The translations under genes and the position numbers were made by a program. This document shows positions 1 through 6,302 of a stretch of DNA of 7,380 nucleotides, piece by piece. Origin of the DNA: Bacteroidota bacterium (GTDB lineage: Bacteria > Bacteroidota > Bacteroidia > NS11-12g > UBA9320); assembly GCA_947499775.1 (NCBI GenBank), contig CANMPY010000086.1, positions 1 to 7,380 on the forward strand, in the 5' to 3' direction. Below the pieces are notes generated by a model, which was not told the DNA's origin, did not search any database, and saw nothing but the letters and a program-made list of their open reading frames with translations. Numbering within the stretch: the stretch's first letter is position 1; every line of letters starts with the position of its first letter.

Positions 1-1090
1 GATTAATACTGGTAGCCTTAATAAAGCTTTCAAGCGAAATGGATTGCGATAGATATTGATTGTAAAGACTGAATACAATTTGGAGTGTAATAGCGCCAAA
101 AGGAGAGTAATTGAATTCTACAACTTTGTTCTCGGGACTTTGTGGGTTGTGATCTGATATAATACAATCTAATGTTCCATCCTTTATTCCTTCTATTAAG
201 GCCACTCTATCGTTTTCATTTCTAAGCGGGGGCATAAGCTTTAGGTTGGCATCAAAGTTTTGCATTACTTCATCGGTATAAATAAGATGCAGGATACTCA
301 CATCACAGGTTATTTTGAGTCCATCTTCTTTTGCTTTTCGAATTAATTCAACAGATTTTGCTGAACTAATGTGTGAAAAATGTAATTTAGAATTGGTATA
401 GCGGGCTATCTCTATTTCTTTGCCAATTGCAATATACTCGGCATGGGCGGCAAATTGTTTTAGTCCTAATGCGGCAGTATTATTACTCTCGTTTACAAAA
501 CCATTATTACTGAGATTTTTTTCTTCAGCATGGCTAAAAATGAGCCCATCAAAATTTTTGGTATAAAGCAAAGCACGCTGCAATGCACCTGAGTTGTAAG
601 GTACATCGCCATTGCTAAATCCAATTGCGCCGCCTTGATGCATATCGAATAATTCGGCTAGTTCTTTTCCTTGTAAATCAATTGTTGTGGCACCTAAAGG
701 GTAAACGTTTACTATTTTTTTATCTGCCTTCCGAATTAAAAATTCAATTTGGGCTCTGCTTTGTATGGATTGAATCGTATCAGGTAAGGTTGCTATACCA
801 GTGAAACCTCCACTGGAAGCTGTTTTTATTAAACTAATTACATCTTCATTTTGTTCTTCGCCTGGTTCTCCATGTCGACTTCTCAAATCAAATAAACCTG
901 GAGTGGCTATAAGCCCATTGGGTTCAATGATGGTTTCAGCATTCAGATTGAGCTGTCCAATTTTCTGAATAATTCCATCTGAAATAAATAGATCAACAGT
1001 CTGGTTATTATGAATAGAACCAGGGTCGGCAATTTTTACCTGTTTTATTAGGACTGTGCCGGTCTTGGAGTCGGAGGTGTGTGTTTCCAA
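1..1090 (-). CDS. Dihydroorotase-family protein, probably catalytically dead (PyrC-like), partial
   Basis: The minus strand reads about 363 residues of an amidohydrolase-superfamily dihydroorotase; the C-terminal part (roughly 60 residues by family length) lies outside the window. Recognisable blocks, numbered from the TTG start, are the PGLFDLRSRHGEPG block at about 64-77, GGFTGIATLPDT near 94-105, FSHAEE near 186-190, LHFSHISSAKSVELI near 236-250, MPPLRNENDR near 286-295 and ISDHNP near 311-316. The normal D-x-H-x-H metal motif is D68-L-R70-S-R72, so both zinc histidines are arginines. The bridging aspartate of the usual FSDDG is N160. H187, H240 and D313 are kept. Known background: such pseudo-dihydroorotases occur in several bacteria and can support aspartate transcarbamoylase assembly. 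No ATG fits the start. The frame is open upstream to a TGA, and TTG at 1090 is the most likely start, giving a 43-base overlap with the upstream BatA gene and suggesting coupled translation. The family is clear; loss of catalysis is inferred. Confidence 0.88.
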   Translation of the reverse strand, partial: METHTSDSKTGTVLIKQVKIADPGSIHNNQTVDLFISDGIIQKIGQLNLNAETIIEPNGLIATPGLFDLRSRHGEPGEEQNEDVISLIKTASSGGFTGIATLPDTIQSIQSRAQIEFLIRKADKKIVNVYPLGATTIDLQGKELAELFDMHQGGAIGFSNGDVPYNSGALQRALLYTKNFDGLIFSHAEEKNLSNNGFVNESNNTAALGLKQFAAHAEYIAIGKEIEIARYTNSKLHFSHISSAKSVELIRKAKEDGLKITCDVSILHLIYTDEVMQNFDANLKLMPPLRNENDRVALIEGIKDGTLDCIISDHNPQSPENKVVEFNYSPFGAITLQIVFSLYNQYLSQSISLESFIKATSIN

Positions 1091-3114
1091 AATCTTAGCA
1101 AAAGTATCTCAATTGAAATAAATAGCAAAGCTAACCAAATAAAAAATCTCCAGAGTGGTTTGCCATTCTCATCCTGCTTAATGAGTGTGTTCAGCGGTAT
1201 GTCTGATTTTTCATAGACTTTTATAGCTTTCGAACTAAATAAATTTTTTATTTCTGAAGGCTCTAATTGTTCAATATCTGATTCGTTGCGGTCGTAATTG
1301 AATGCAAAAGTTTGCAAAGGGTGTTTTGTATCGGCATCTAAAAGTTCATAAAGACCTGCGTTTTTTACTTGATTATTTTCAGTTAAAAAGAGTTCGTTTT
1401 GGTAAATGATTTTTTCAGCCATTATTTCAAACGACCCATTTTTTAAAATATTAGGCTTTTTACTGTTCTTAATAGCCGCTATTGGGGTTAAAAAATTATT
1501 TCTTCCAATGGTATGCTCCAAAGGTATTCTTGATTTTTTCAAAAAAGCCATTTGGAAAACTATTGGTACAAATATTTGATTCTGTTGAAAATTACTCCAA
1601 TCCTCGTTTAAATTAACTGCACATTGGTAAATTCTACCTTTACCTTTCTCGTACGATTTTAAAAATACATCTCCATTTCTCATTTTTATTAACGGCAGCG
1701 ATGGATTAACATGGTTTGTGTTGAATAAATAATATTTTTTAACTTTTGGGAGATCTATGTTCTTACGTTCATTGTCAAGTATACTTTTAAATAATTCGTT
1801 TTGATAATCTAAATTACTCACTTCGTTAGCATTTGTTAATAACGTACCAAATGCGCCGCATCCTAATTCAGTCATAAATTTGTCGATATTAGAATGCCCA
1901 TCCTTTTCATCTGGGAAAATGCTTATTTGTCCACCATTCAAAATATATTGATTTAATTCATGGCTAAGTCCACTTGAAATCTCAGTAGCTCCTGTAAGTA
2001 GGATGAGGTCGAAGTCGCTTAATTTTGAATAATCTACTTGATTGATATTTGTATTTTCTAAATTAAAATAGGGTTCAGTATCAAATAATTTTTGAATAAA
2101 TTTGTTTGGAACAGATTGATGTAAGGCTAAAATTTTGATGGCTTGGTTGATTTGAAATGTAAAATGAAAAATATCATCAAAAACGATAGGGTAATCGATG
2201 ATGCTTAATTCGGCTTTCTGCCAACCTGGTGAGTTTACCGAAAACGCTAAATTAATAACTTTGGTTTCGCCTGCATTTATATCAAAGCCTGCAATGGATT
2301 TAGGTAGGGCATTTATTTTTAAATTTAAAGTTCCTCCCTCAAGCCCTTCGTTTCCATGATTTTTAATTCGAACCATTAATTGCATAATTTTTCCTGGTTG
2401 AAAAACTGGACTTACAAACCAAATGGAATCAATAGATAAGTTATGAGTAGAAGTGCTTTTTAATGGGATTAAGTTTACGTCAATACCTTCTTGTGGGCGT
2501 AGGGATTTTTTGCCAGCAAACGCCTTTTGAAAATCAGAAATAATAAATGATTTTTTAGCAGAATAGCCGCTGTTTGCGAGAAAGTTGTTTTGCTTTTGAA
2601 TAATTTCGGATAGATTTTTATAGGCGGGCTCTATGTCTATATCATCTAATTTTTGCAAAAACTCTTCTTTAGAACAAAACCGATCGTTTGCGCCATTAAA
2701 AATATTTGTTAGCAATTGAAATTTATCACTTGCAGCATAAGCCGAAACTATTTCACGCGCTTTTCCTTTAGCGCTTTCTAATAGCGGGCCTTTTTCGGAA
2801 ATTGCATTCATACTAAACGAATTGTCTATATAAATGCTGATGGCCTTTTGGCCTGTCTCGGCTTTTTTATTATCGAGCGGAATGTATGGCTGCGCAAACG
2901 CAAATACCAATGCGGCAATAGCCAAAATACGGGCTGCCAATACTAATAAATGCTTTAAATTTCGTTGCTTTTGCGATTGGTGTTTTACTTCCTTTAAGAA
3001 TTTAACGTTTGTAAATAAAACCTTTTTGAACCGCCTGAAATTGAATAAATGAATAAGAACCGGAATGCCAATGGCCAATAATCCAAAAAGAAAGCCGGGG
3101 TATATAAACTGCAT
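1048..3114 (-). CDS. BatA-domain membrane protein with von Willebrand A-like domain
   Basis: A 688-residue protein with an ATG start. The N-terminus (1-77) is the BatA-type double-membrane domain: one hydrophobic helix at about 7-24, a basic patch with FRRFKK, and a second helix at about 55-75. A von Willebrand A-like domain follows (about 90-215) with the metal-site motif D97-N-S-F-S101 (DxSxS). Residues about 225-320 look like a beta-sandwich of the CARDB kind. About 327-425 resembles a glutamine-amidotransferase-like fold (ILLTGATEISSG, then LNGGQISIFP). A last membrane helix spans about 655-676, with a short Pro-rich tail. Most of the protein probably lies in the periplasm, anchored at both ends. 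Its role is not established; related Bat proteins were linked to aerotolerance in Bacteroides. It overlaps the downstream dihydroorotase-like gene, and this adjacency recurs in Bacteroidetes as far as I know. The intact DxSxS suggests metal-dependent ligand binding. Confidence 0.9.
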   Translation of the reverse strand: MQFIYPGFLFGLLAIGIPVLIHLFNFRRFKKVLFTNVKFLKEVKHQSQKQRNLKHLLVLAARILAIAALVFAFAQPYIPLDNKKAETGQKAISIYIDNSFSMNAISEKGPLLESAKGKAREIVSAYAASDKFQLLTNIFNGANDRFCSKEEFLQKLDDIDIEPAYKNLSEIIQKQNNFLANSGYSAKKSFIISDFQKAFAGKKSLRPQEGIDVNLIPLKSTSTHNLSIDSIWFVSPVFQPGKIMQLMVRIKNHGNEGLEGGTLNLKINALPKSIAGFDINAGETKVINLAFSVNSPGWQKAELSIIDYPIVFDDIFHFTFQINQAIKILALHQSVPNKFIQKLFDTEPYFNLENTNINQVDYSKLSDFDLILLTGATEISSGLSHELNQYILNGGQISIFPDEKDGHSNIDKFMTELGCGAFGTLLTNANEVSNLDYQNELFKSILDNERKNIDLPKVKKYYLFNTNHVNPSLPLIKMRNGDVFLKSYEKGKGRIYQCAVNLNEDWSNFQQNQIFVPIVFQMAFLKKSRIPLEHTIGRNNFLTPIAAIKNSKKPNILKNGSFEIMAEKIIYQNELFLTENNQVKNAGLYELLDADTKHPLQTFAFNYDRNESDIEQLEPSEIKNLFSSKAIKVYEKSDIPLNTLIKQDENGKPLWRFFIWLALLFISIEILLLRFWKHTPPTPRPAQS

Positions 3115-3196
3115 CGGTTGGTGCTGCGAATTTAGGGGATTTTAAGGAAAGGGGCAAAGGGGGTAAGTTGGGATTAGTGTAAAATTATAAATTATA

Positions 3197-3281
3197 GTTG
3201 GTGCGAGTTTTTAGCTCGTATCTCATTAAAAATTTAGCAATTTAGTTTGTGAAGGATACGAGTAAAAAAAACTCCACCAAC
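3197..3281. repeat. Long imperfect inverted repeat (REP/BIME-like doublet)
   Basis: The left arm (3197-3222) and the reverse complement of the right arm (3255-3281) match almost throughout: both begin GTTGGTG, continue GAGTTTTT and end CTCGTATC, differing by small indels. A 32-base AT-rich spacer lies between. Each arm also holds a small hairpin of its own (CGAG with CTCG on the left, GAGT with ACTC on the right). This layout resembles paired REP elements or a tiny non-autonomous transposon. Neither arm is followed by a clear T tract, so a plain terminator is less likely. Confidence 0.65.
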
Positions 3282-3318
3282 CGATTCGGACAAACCCGGA
3301 CTAGTATTAGGCTTATCT

Positions 3319-3349
3319 CGCTAATCCTTGTTGCAAACAAAGATTAGCG
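3319..3349. repeat. Hairpin, 12-base stem, REP-like
   Basis: CGCTAATCCTTG (3319-3330) pairs with CAAAGATTAGCG (3338-3349) with one mismatch and a 7-base loop. The hairpin is more GC-rich than its surroundings and sits 24 bases beyond the stop of the PD-(D/E)XK-like gene on the minus strand. No T run follows it on either strand, so it may be a repeat element or an mRNA 3'-end stabiliser rather than a standard terminator. Confidence 0.55.
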
Positions 3350-3372
3350 CCGGGAGGTCGAAACTAATTTGA

Positions 3373-3873
3373 TCAATCATTAAATAACAATTTATTCCAA
3401 TCCGTATGTTCAGCACTAATGATGAATGGTTCAATTATCTTTAATATCTTTTTAGGAACTGGATTTCTATAATAATATCCCTTTTTTTTCAAACTTTCTT
3501 TTTCTTGCAAACTTAATGATTCAATAATTTTAAGAAGGGTTTGCATATCAAAAACATAAAACTGCAATTTATTTGGACTAAAATAAATATTACCCGTAAC
3601 ATTAAATACATAGATATAATGCAATTCCTTTATATTATTGTATTTTGTATGTATTTGAAAACCTTTTGTTTCACTTGATTTTAATTGAATAGGAACAAAT
3701 TTGCGAACACCAGTAATTTTCATGGTTTTGTAAACAATAAAGTCAATTCCATTATCAATAACAGGAACAGAAATTTCAATATTAGCTAAAACTAATTTTG
3801 AAATCAACCAATTTCTTATTAGTAGTTCATGGGTTTGGCCATTGAATGGAAGATATATTCTATGGATTTTCAA
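3373..3873 (-). CDS. PD-(D/E)XK nuclease-like protein, orphan
   Basis: A 166-residue protein with no signal peptide or membrane helix. Residues 13-65 follow the PD-(D/E)XK core pattern: a helix carrying E16 (GQTHELLIRNWLISKL), a strand and loop (EISVPVIDNGID) with D40 and D44, then a strand with Q63-L-K65-S (FVPIQLKSS). This matches the E...GiD...QxK form seen in small Holliday-junction-resolvase-like and restriction-like proteins. The C-terminal half is Lys/Ile/Tyr-rich with no motif I recognise. No ATG is available at the N-terminus. TTG at 3873 is the best start, since an in-frame TAA lies 18 bases upstream and the next ATG would remove the motif. It stands alone, without a methylase or specificity subunit in the window, so it may be a DNA-processing or defence protein, or inactive. 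The fold assignment rests on a short motif and is moderate; substrate is unknown. Confidence 0.65.
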   Translation of the reverse strand: MKIHRIYLPFNGQTHELLIRNWLISKLVLANIEISVPVIDNGIDFIVYKTMKITGVRKFVPIQLKSSETKGFQIHTKYNNIKELHYIYVFNVTGNIYFSPNKLQFYVFDMQTLLKIIESLSLQEKESLKKKGYYYRNPVPKKILKIIEPFIISAEHTDWNKLLFND

Positions 3874-3971
3874 ACAAGTGATTTTTTTTTATACCATTAA
3901 AATATAGTTTGCACACTTCTAAAAAATAACATCTCTAATAATACGAAGACAATTTAGGTAATACTGTACTT

Positions 3972-4664
3972 TTAAAAATCTCCCTTAATCATTTCTGCTT
4001 CAACATTTGAATTGGGTTTAAAAACAAGCCAATAATATGTATTGAAGTAATCATCATTGCATTCAAATATCTTAATGCCCTTAAATCTGGGATCCTCATT
4101 CTGATATTGATTAAAGCTGAATGAAGCTCTTGTTCGGTCATTTTCAAAATCAAGTCCGATTTCATTTTCAATAGCTTCACTTGCAGCCATTTCAACCTTC
4201 TCAACTGTTTGCTGATCTAAATTGCTGTTATCCTTACCTACTGGAAAAAAATTACTAGAACTGTGAACTAAGTGCCAACCGAAAACACATTTCATACCTT
4301 TACTTATGATTGATTGAAAAATAAAGCTTGTATATTTTACTTTATCATAAAGTGGAATTATTTTAGAACACGTTCCTCTTGTATATGGAGAATCATAACC
4401 ATAAATTGCATATCGAACTTCAATAAGTTGAGCATTTCGAAAGGTATACCATATTGTAGCTTTATGGCCATTACTTAACTCTACATTTGTAAATTTAAGT
4501 TCATTAGTCTTTCTTTCAGTAGGTGACATTGGGTATTCTGCAGATATAACGTCACTAATTGACATACCCCATTTTGTTTTTCTTACATCATTTTTTTCTT
4601 GTGCGTTTGATTCAATTACAAATAGAAAAGCGAATGCTATATAAATGATTTTTAACATTGACAT
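3972..4664 (-). CDS. Secreted protein of unknown function with WGMS motif
   Basis: The protein is 230 residues from ATG 4664. A second ATG at 4658 would also work. A longer frame back to TTG 4682 adds residues ahead of the signal peptide and is less likely. The N-terminus is a clear signal peptide: a hydrophobic run IIYIAFAFLFVI, then ESNA before a Q, giving likely signal peptidase I cleavage after A21. The mature part starts with a charged stretch and RKTKWGMSISDV, a W-G-M-S/T-x-x-x-V pattern that I have seen at the start of many uncharacterised secreted bacterial proteins, followed by an alternating beta-type region (ATIWYTFRNAQLIEVRYAI). No catalytic motif or lipobox is visible. It probably acts in the periplasm or outside the cell. 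It lies 54 bases downstream of the repeat protein in the same direction, so the two may be co-transcribed. Its function is not recognised. Confidence 0.75.
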   Translation of the reverse strand: MSMLKIIYIAFAFLFVIESNAQEKNDVRKTKWGMSISDVISAEYPMSPTERKTNELKFTNVELSNGHKATIWYTFRNAQLIEVRYAIYGYDSPYTRGTCSKIIPLYDKVKYTSFIFQSIISKGMKCVFGWHLVHSSSNFFPVGKDNSNLDQQTVEKVEMAASEAIENEIGLDFENDRTRASFSFNQYQNEDPRFKGIKIFECNDDYFNTYYWLVFKPNSNVEAEMIKGDF

Positions 4665-4718
4665 AATGACTGATTTTTTCAATAGAACTTAAAACTTATT
4701 ATCGACTTTATCATTTAC

Positions 4719-5171
4719 TTAATATGGGCTTATTTCATAATCCCAACGTTTATATAACTCATTCCATTTAAAATGACCTATTTTTTTGTTACCATTATCA
4801 TATACATCCCATCTTTTATAAAGATCATTCCATTTTTTATATCCCGTTTGGTTACCAGATTGGTCATACTTGTCTGTCCTATCATATAAATCATTTTGTT
4901 TTTCATAGCTCTTTTGATTTCCATTATTGTCGTAAGTTTCTTTCCTGTCATATAAATCATTATGTTTTTCATATTTTATGAGGTTTCCGTTGGCATCAAA
5001 ATATTCTAATCGATCGTATAAAGTGTTTTCTTTTGCGTAGCCAACCAAATTTCCATTAGAGTCATAGAATTCAGTTCTTTGGTAAAGTGTATTATACTTC
5101 TGTGTATAGCTTTGGGCAGAGGCAGCTAAAGACATAAAAATAAAAAGGCAGGTAAATAATAAGTTTTTCAT
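4719..5171 (-). CDS. Secreted protein of 22-residue tandem repeats
   Basis: The protein is 150 residues from ATG 5171. The frame extends upstream to TTG 5207, but starting at 5171 puts the signal peptide (MKNLLFTCLFIFMSLAASAQ, cut after A19) at the N-terminus. Apart from a residue or two, the whole mature protein is repeats: five full 22-residue units (23-44, 45-66, 67-88, 89-110, 111-132) and a partial sixth (133-150). The consensus is Y-x-K-x-N-D-L-Y-D-R-x-E-x-Y-D-x-N-G-N-x-x-G. The D-x-N-G-N turn recalls MORN-variant or YD-type beta-hairpin repeats, but the register differs, so I do not assign it to a named family. The last two units carry W (KWN-LYKRWD), which makes the array polar. There is no lipobox and no C-terminal sorting domain of the type IX system. 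A role in binding surfaces or sugars is possible, but nothing here proves it. Confidence 0.82.
   Translation of the reverse strand: MKNLLFTCLFIFMSLAASAQSYTQKYNTLYQRTEFYDSNGNLVGYAKENTLYDRLEYFDANGNLIKYEKHNDLYDRKETYDNNGNQKSYEKQNDLYDRTDKYDQSGNQTGYKKWNDLYKRWDVYDNGNKKIGHFKWNELYKRWDYEISPY
4722..5105 (-). repeat. 66-base tandem repeats inside the secreted protein gene
   Basis: These are the coding repeats of the secreted protein: five full 66-base units and a shorter last one. Units 3 and 4 are close at DNA level, sharing for example AATGATTTATATGA and TATGAAAAA, which suggests a younger duplication. Units 5 and 6 share protein sequence but differ at synonymous positions, which suggests an older copy kept by selection. 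The repeats lie within one open frame, so this is not a CRISPR array. Confidence 0.8.
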
Positions 5172-5203
5172 AGGTTCAAATAGACTCCATTCAACTTGCG
5201 TAG

Positions 5204-5393
5204 TCAATTTATTGAAAAGAAAAAGGTTTTTTTGTTAAATACGTTGTATCCCCAACTGGCGTCAAGCTTTAGTGCAAAGTTGCTTCTGCCTTCATCGGTT
5301 TTAAAGTTCCAAATCTTTAATAATTGATTTTAATTCAGCATCCGATAAGGATTCTTTTTCCCAATGCTTGTACATTTTTTTCTTATTGCACAT
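5204..5393 (-). pseudogene. Possible frameshifted small gene remnant
   Basis: On the minus strand an ATG at 5393 opens a 30-codon frame ending at TAA 5301-5303 (starts MCNKKKMYKHWEK, contains SLSDAELKSIIKDLEL). Just before that stop, at a CTTTAAAA run, skipping one T enters another frame that stays open to the TGA at 5204-5206 and reads KTDEGRSNFALKL, then DASWGYNVFNKK. Joined, this gives about 62 residues of protein-like composition, which suggests a small gene broken by one extra base. I recognise no family. It could also be an intact 30-residue peptide, or chance. It lies between two accessory units, which fits decayed cargo. Confidence 0.3.
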
Positions 5394-5441
5394 ACTTATT
5401 TACTTCCAAAAATTATTCCGATATTTGAATTTTAAATTTTT

Positions 5442-5684
5442 ATGGCAACCACAGATAATCTTAGAAACAGCATCATCGATAAACTTTTAACCATTTCAAA
5501 TAAGGATTATTTGGCCGCCATTTATAGCCTTTTAGAGAAAAGTTCTGTTGATAAGGATGTTGTAAAGCTGACGGAAGAACAAATGCTGATGCTTCAAATG
5601 AGTGATGAAGATATCAAAAAGGGTAGAGTTATTTCTCAAAAGCAATTAGACCAGGATGATTTGCAATGGCTAAAAGGTCAGTAG
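5442..5684 (+). CDS. Antitoxin of type II toxin-antitoxin pair
   Basis: An 80-residue acidic protein with an ATG start. It has an N-terminal helical part (NLRNSIIDKLLTISNKDYL, AAIYSLLEK) and a C-terminal acidic and hydrophobic tail (KLTEEQMLMLQMSDEDIKKG, then ISQKQLDQDDLQWLKGQ). This is the pattern of small Bacteroidetes antitoxins paired with RelE/ParE toxins: the N-terminus is expected to dimerise and perhaps bind the operator, and the tail to wrap the toxin. The toxin gene begins inside the last codons (19-base overlap), so the two are translated together and the antitoxin comes first, as is usual. Autoregulation by the complex is expected from the family, but I found no clear operator. 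A GATATTTG at 5420-5427 is one base off the TAnnTTTG promoter box, weak support for a start just upstream. Confidence 0.82.
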   Translation: MATTDNLRNSIIDKLLTISNKDYLAAIYSLLEKSSVDKDVVKLTEEQMLMLQMSDEDIKKGRVISQKQLDQDDLQWLKGQ

Positions 5685-5971
5685 TTTGGACTGAAACTGC
5701 GGCCAAACAAAGACGAGAAATCTTGCGGTACTGGGCGGTTCGAAATGGTTCTACTGCATATTCCGAAAAATTAATAAAGTTAACGGCTTCAAGAATCAAA
5801 ATTATTTTAAAACAGCCCGAATCATTTAAATCAGCAGACTATCCTGAAACAAGGGAATCTGCGATGGGTCATTTTAGTATTTATTATAAAGTAACCTATG
5901 AACAACTTATTATAACAGCATTTTGGGACAATAGACAAGACCCTAAAAAACTTTTAAAACTTTTAAGTTGA
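5666..5971 (+). CDS. RelE/ParE-family toxin
   Basis: A 101-residue basic protein with an ATG start. It follows the RelE/ParE fold order: first strand VVWTETAAKQ, helices RREILRYWAVRNGS and YSEKLIKLTASRIKIILKQPE, then strands near FKSADYPETRESAMGHFSIYYKVTYEQLIITAFWDNRQDPKKL. The MGHFSIYYKV and ITAFWDNRQDP blocks are typical of the Bacteroidetes members of this family. The target cannot be told from sequence: RelE relatives cut mRNA on the ribosome and ParE relatives act on gyrase; the ending with WDNRQDP looks more ParE-like. Length is normal for the family, so it appears intact. Its start overlaps the antitoxin gene by 19 bases. Such pairs are commonly gained by transfer and suit the patchwork context. 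Confidence 0.88.
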   Translation: MAKRSVVWTETAAKQRREILRYWAVRNGSTAYSEKLIKLTASRIKIILKQPESFKSADYPETRESAMGHFSIYYKVTYEQLIITAFWDNRQDPKKLLKLLS

Positions 5972-6123
5972 ATATTTTAGTTAAGAATATCTTTAGATAA
6001 AATAACTGAATTAGCAATATTAATATTTCAGCCCATTTAGCATTAATAATTTATTTTTCAATGGTTTCTATATGGTCTGAATTACCGCATTTGCAATCAT
6101 GGTGCATCTCACACTTAAATTTA

Positions 6124-6153
6124 AAAGGGCTCTCCGTTTCCGGAAAACCCTTT
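6124..6153 (-). terminator. Hairpin with GAAA tetraloop, terminator-like on minus strand
   Basis: Read as minus-strand RNA this is AAAGGGUUUUCCG, a GAAA tetraloop, then CGGAGAGCCCUUU: a continuous 13-pair stem with two G-U wobbles, followed by U and AAAUUU. On the plus strand the wobble positions become C-A mismatches, so the minus strand is favoured. No minus-strand gene ends nearby, so it may instead be a repeat or part of an unannotated RNA. Confidence 0.5.
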
Positions 6154-6175
6154 CAAATCATAGAATTAACCCGCT

Positions 6176-6198
6176 GTGGCTCGCATCTTGCGAGTCAC
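6176..6198. repeat. Hairpin with TCT loop, REP-like
   Basis: GTGGCTCGCA (6176-6185) pairs with TGCGAGTCAC (6189-6198) across a TCT loop: a 10-pair stem with one G-T wobble that pairs better on the plus strand. It is GC-rich against an AT-rich background. A second, shorter hairpin with the same TCT loop (ATGCC / GGCAT, 6207-6219) follows. No T run follows the main stem closely enough for a typical terminator, although TTTTT at 6201-6205 is near. Confidence 0.5.
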
Positions 6199-6270
6199 CA
6201 TTTTTAATGCCTCTGGCATATTTAGTTTTTAATAAAATTTCTCCCCAGCCAAACTTTCTATAAATATTAT

Positions 6271-6278
6271 TAAATTTG
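6271..6278 (+). promoter_or_regulatory. Bacteroidetes -7 promoter box (TAnnTTTG)
   Basis: TAAATTTG matches the TAnnTTTG consensus exactly and lies 24 bases before ATG 6303, which predicts a short leader. It also argues against starting the gene at TTG 6276, which falls inside the box. A clear TTG-type -33 element at the normal spacing was not seen. Confidence 0.5.
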
Positions 6279-6302
6279 TGCTATCTATTAAATATCGCGT
6301 TT

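Larger units (their letters stand above)
5972..6302. other. 331-base intergenic stretch with three hairpins
   Basis: No convincing gene lies here. The first 140 bases are AT-rich and featureless except for a minus-strand frame (6051-6152) reading FKFKCEMHHDCKCGNSDH, which has no start of its own except an internal ATG giving 18 codons. Three hairpins follow at 6124-6153, 6176-6198 and 6207-6219, and then a TAAATTTG -7 box at 6271-6278 before the next operon. Confidence 0.6.

Noticed and set aside
2834..3052. 72-residue plus-strand open frame
   Set aside because: Lies inside the N-terminal coding part of the BatA gene on the other strand and shows no domain; a shadow frame.
3874..3900. Possible N-terminal extension of the PD-(D/E)XK-like gene through the 9-base A run, using ATG of ATGGTATAA
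   Set aside because: That ATG is followed two codons later by TAA ahead of the A run, so a length error in the run would not join it to the gene.
3989..4204. 71-residue minus-strand open frame
   Set aside because: Alternative frame within the secreted WGMS-type protein; Met/Ile/Lys-rich shadow.
4778..4972. 64-residue minus-strand open frame
   Set aside because: Shadow frame of the tandem repeats; its periodic Met-Ile pattern only mirrors the 66-base unit.
4722..5105. CRISPR-like array
   Set aside because: The 66-base units are contiguous, in frame and coding, with no spacers between direct repeats.
4719..5171. Type IX secretion sorting signal on the repeat protein
   Set aside because: The protein ends in a partial repeat (RWDYEISPY) with no room for the usual C-terminal sorting domain.
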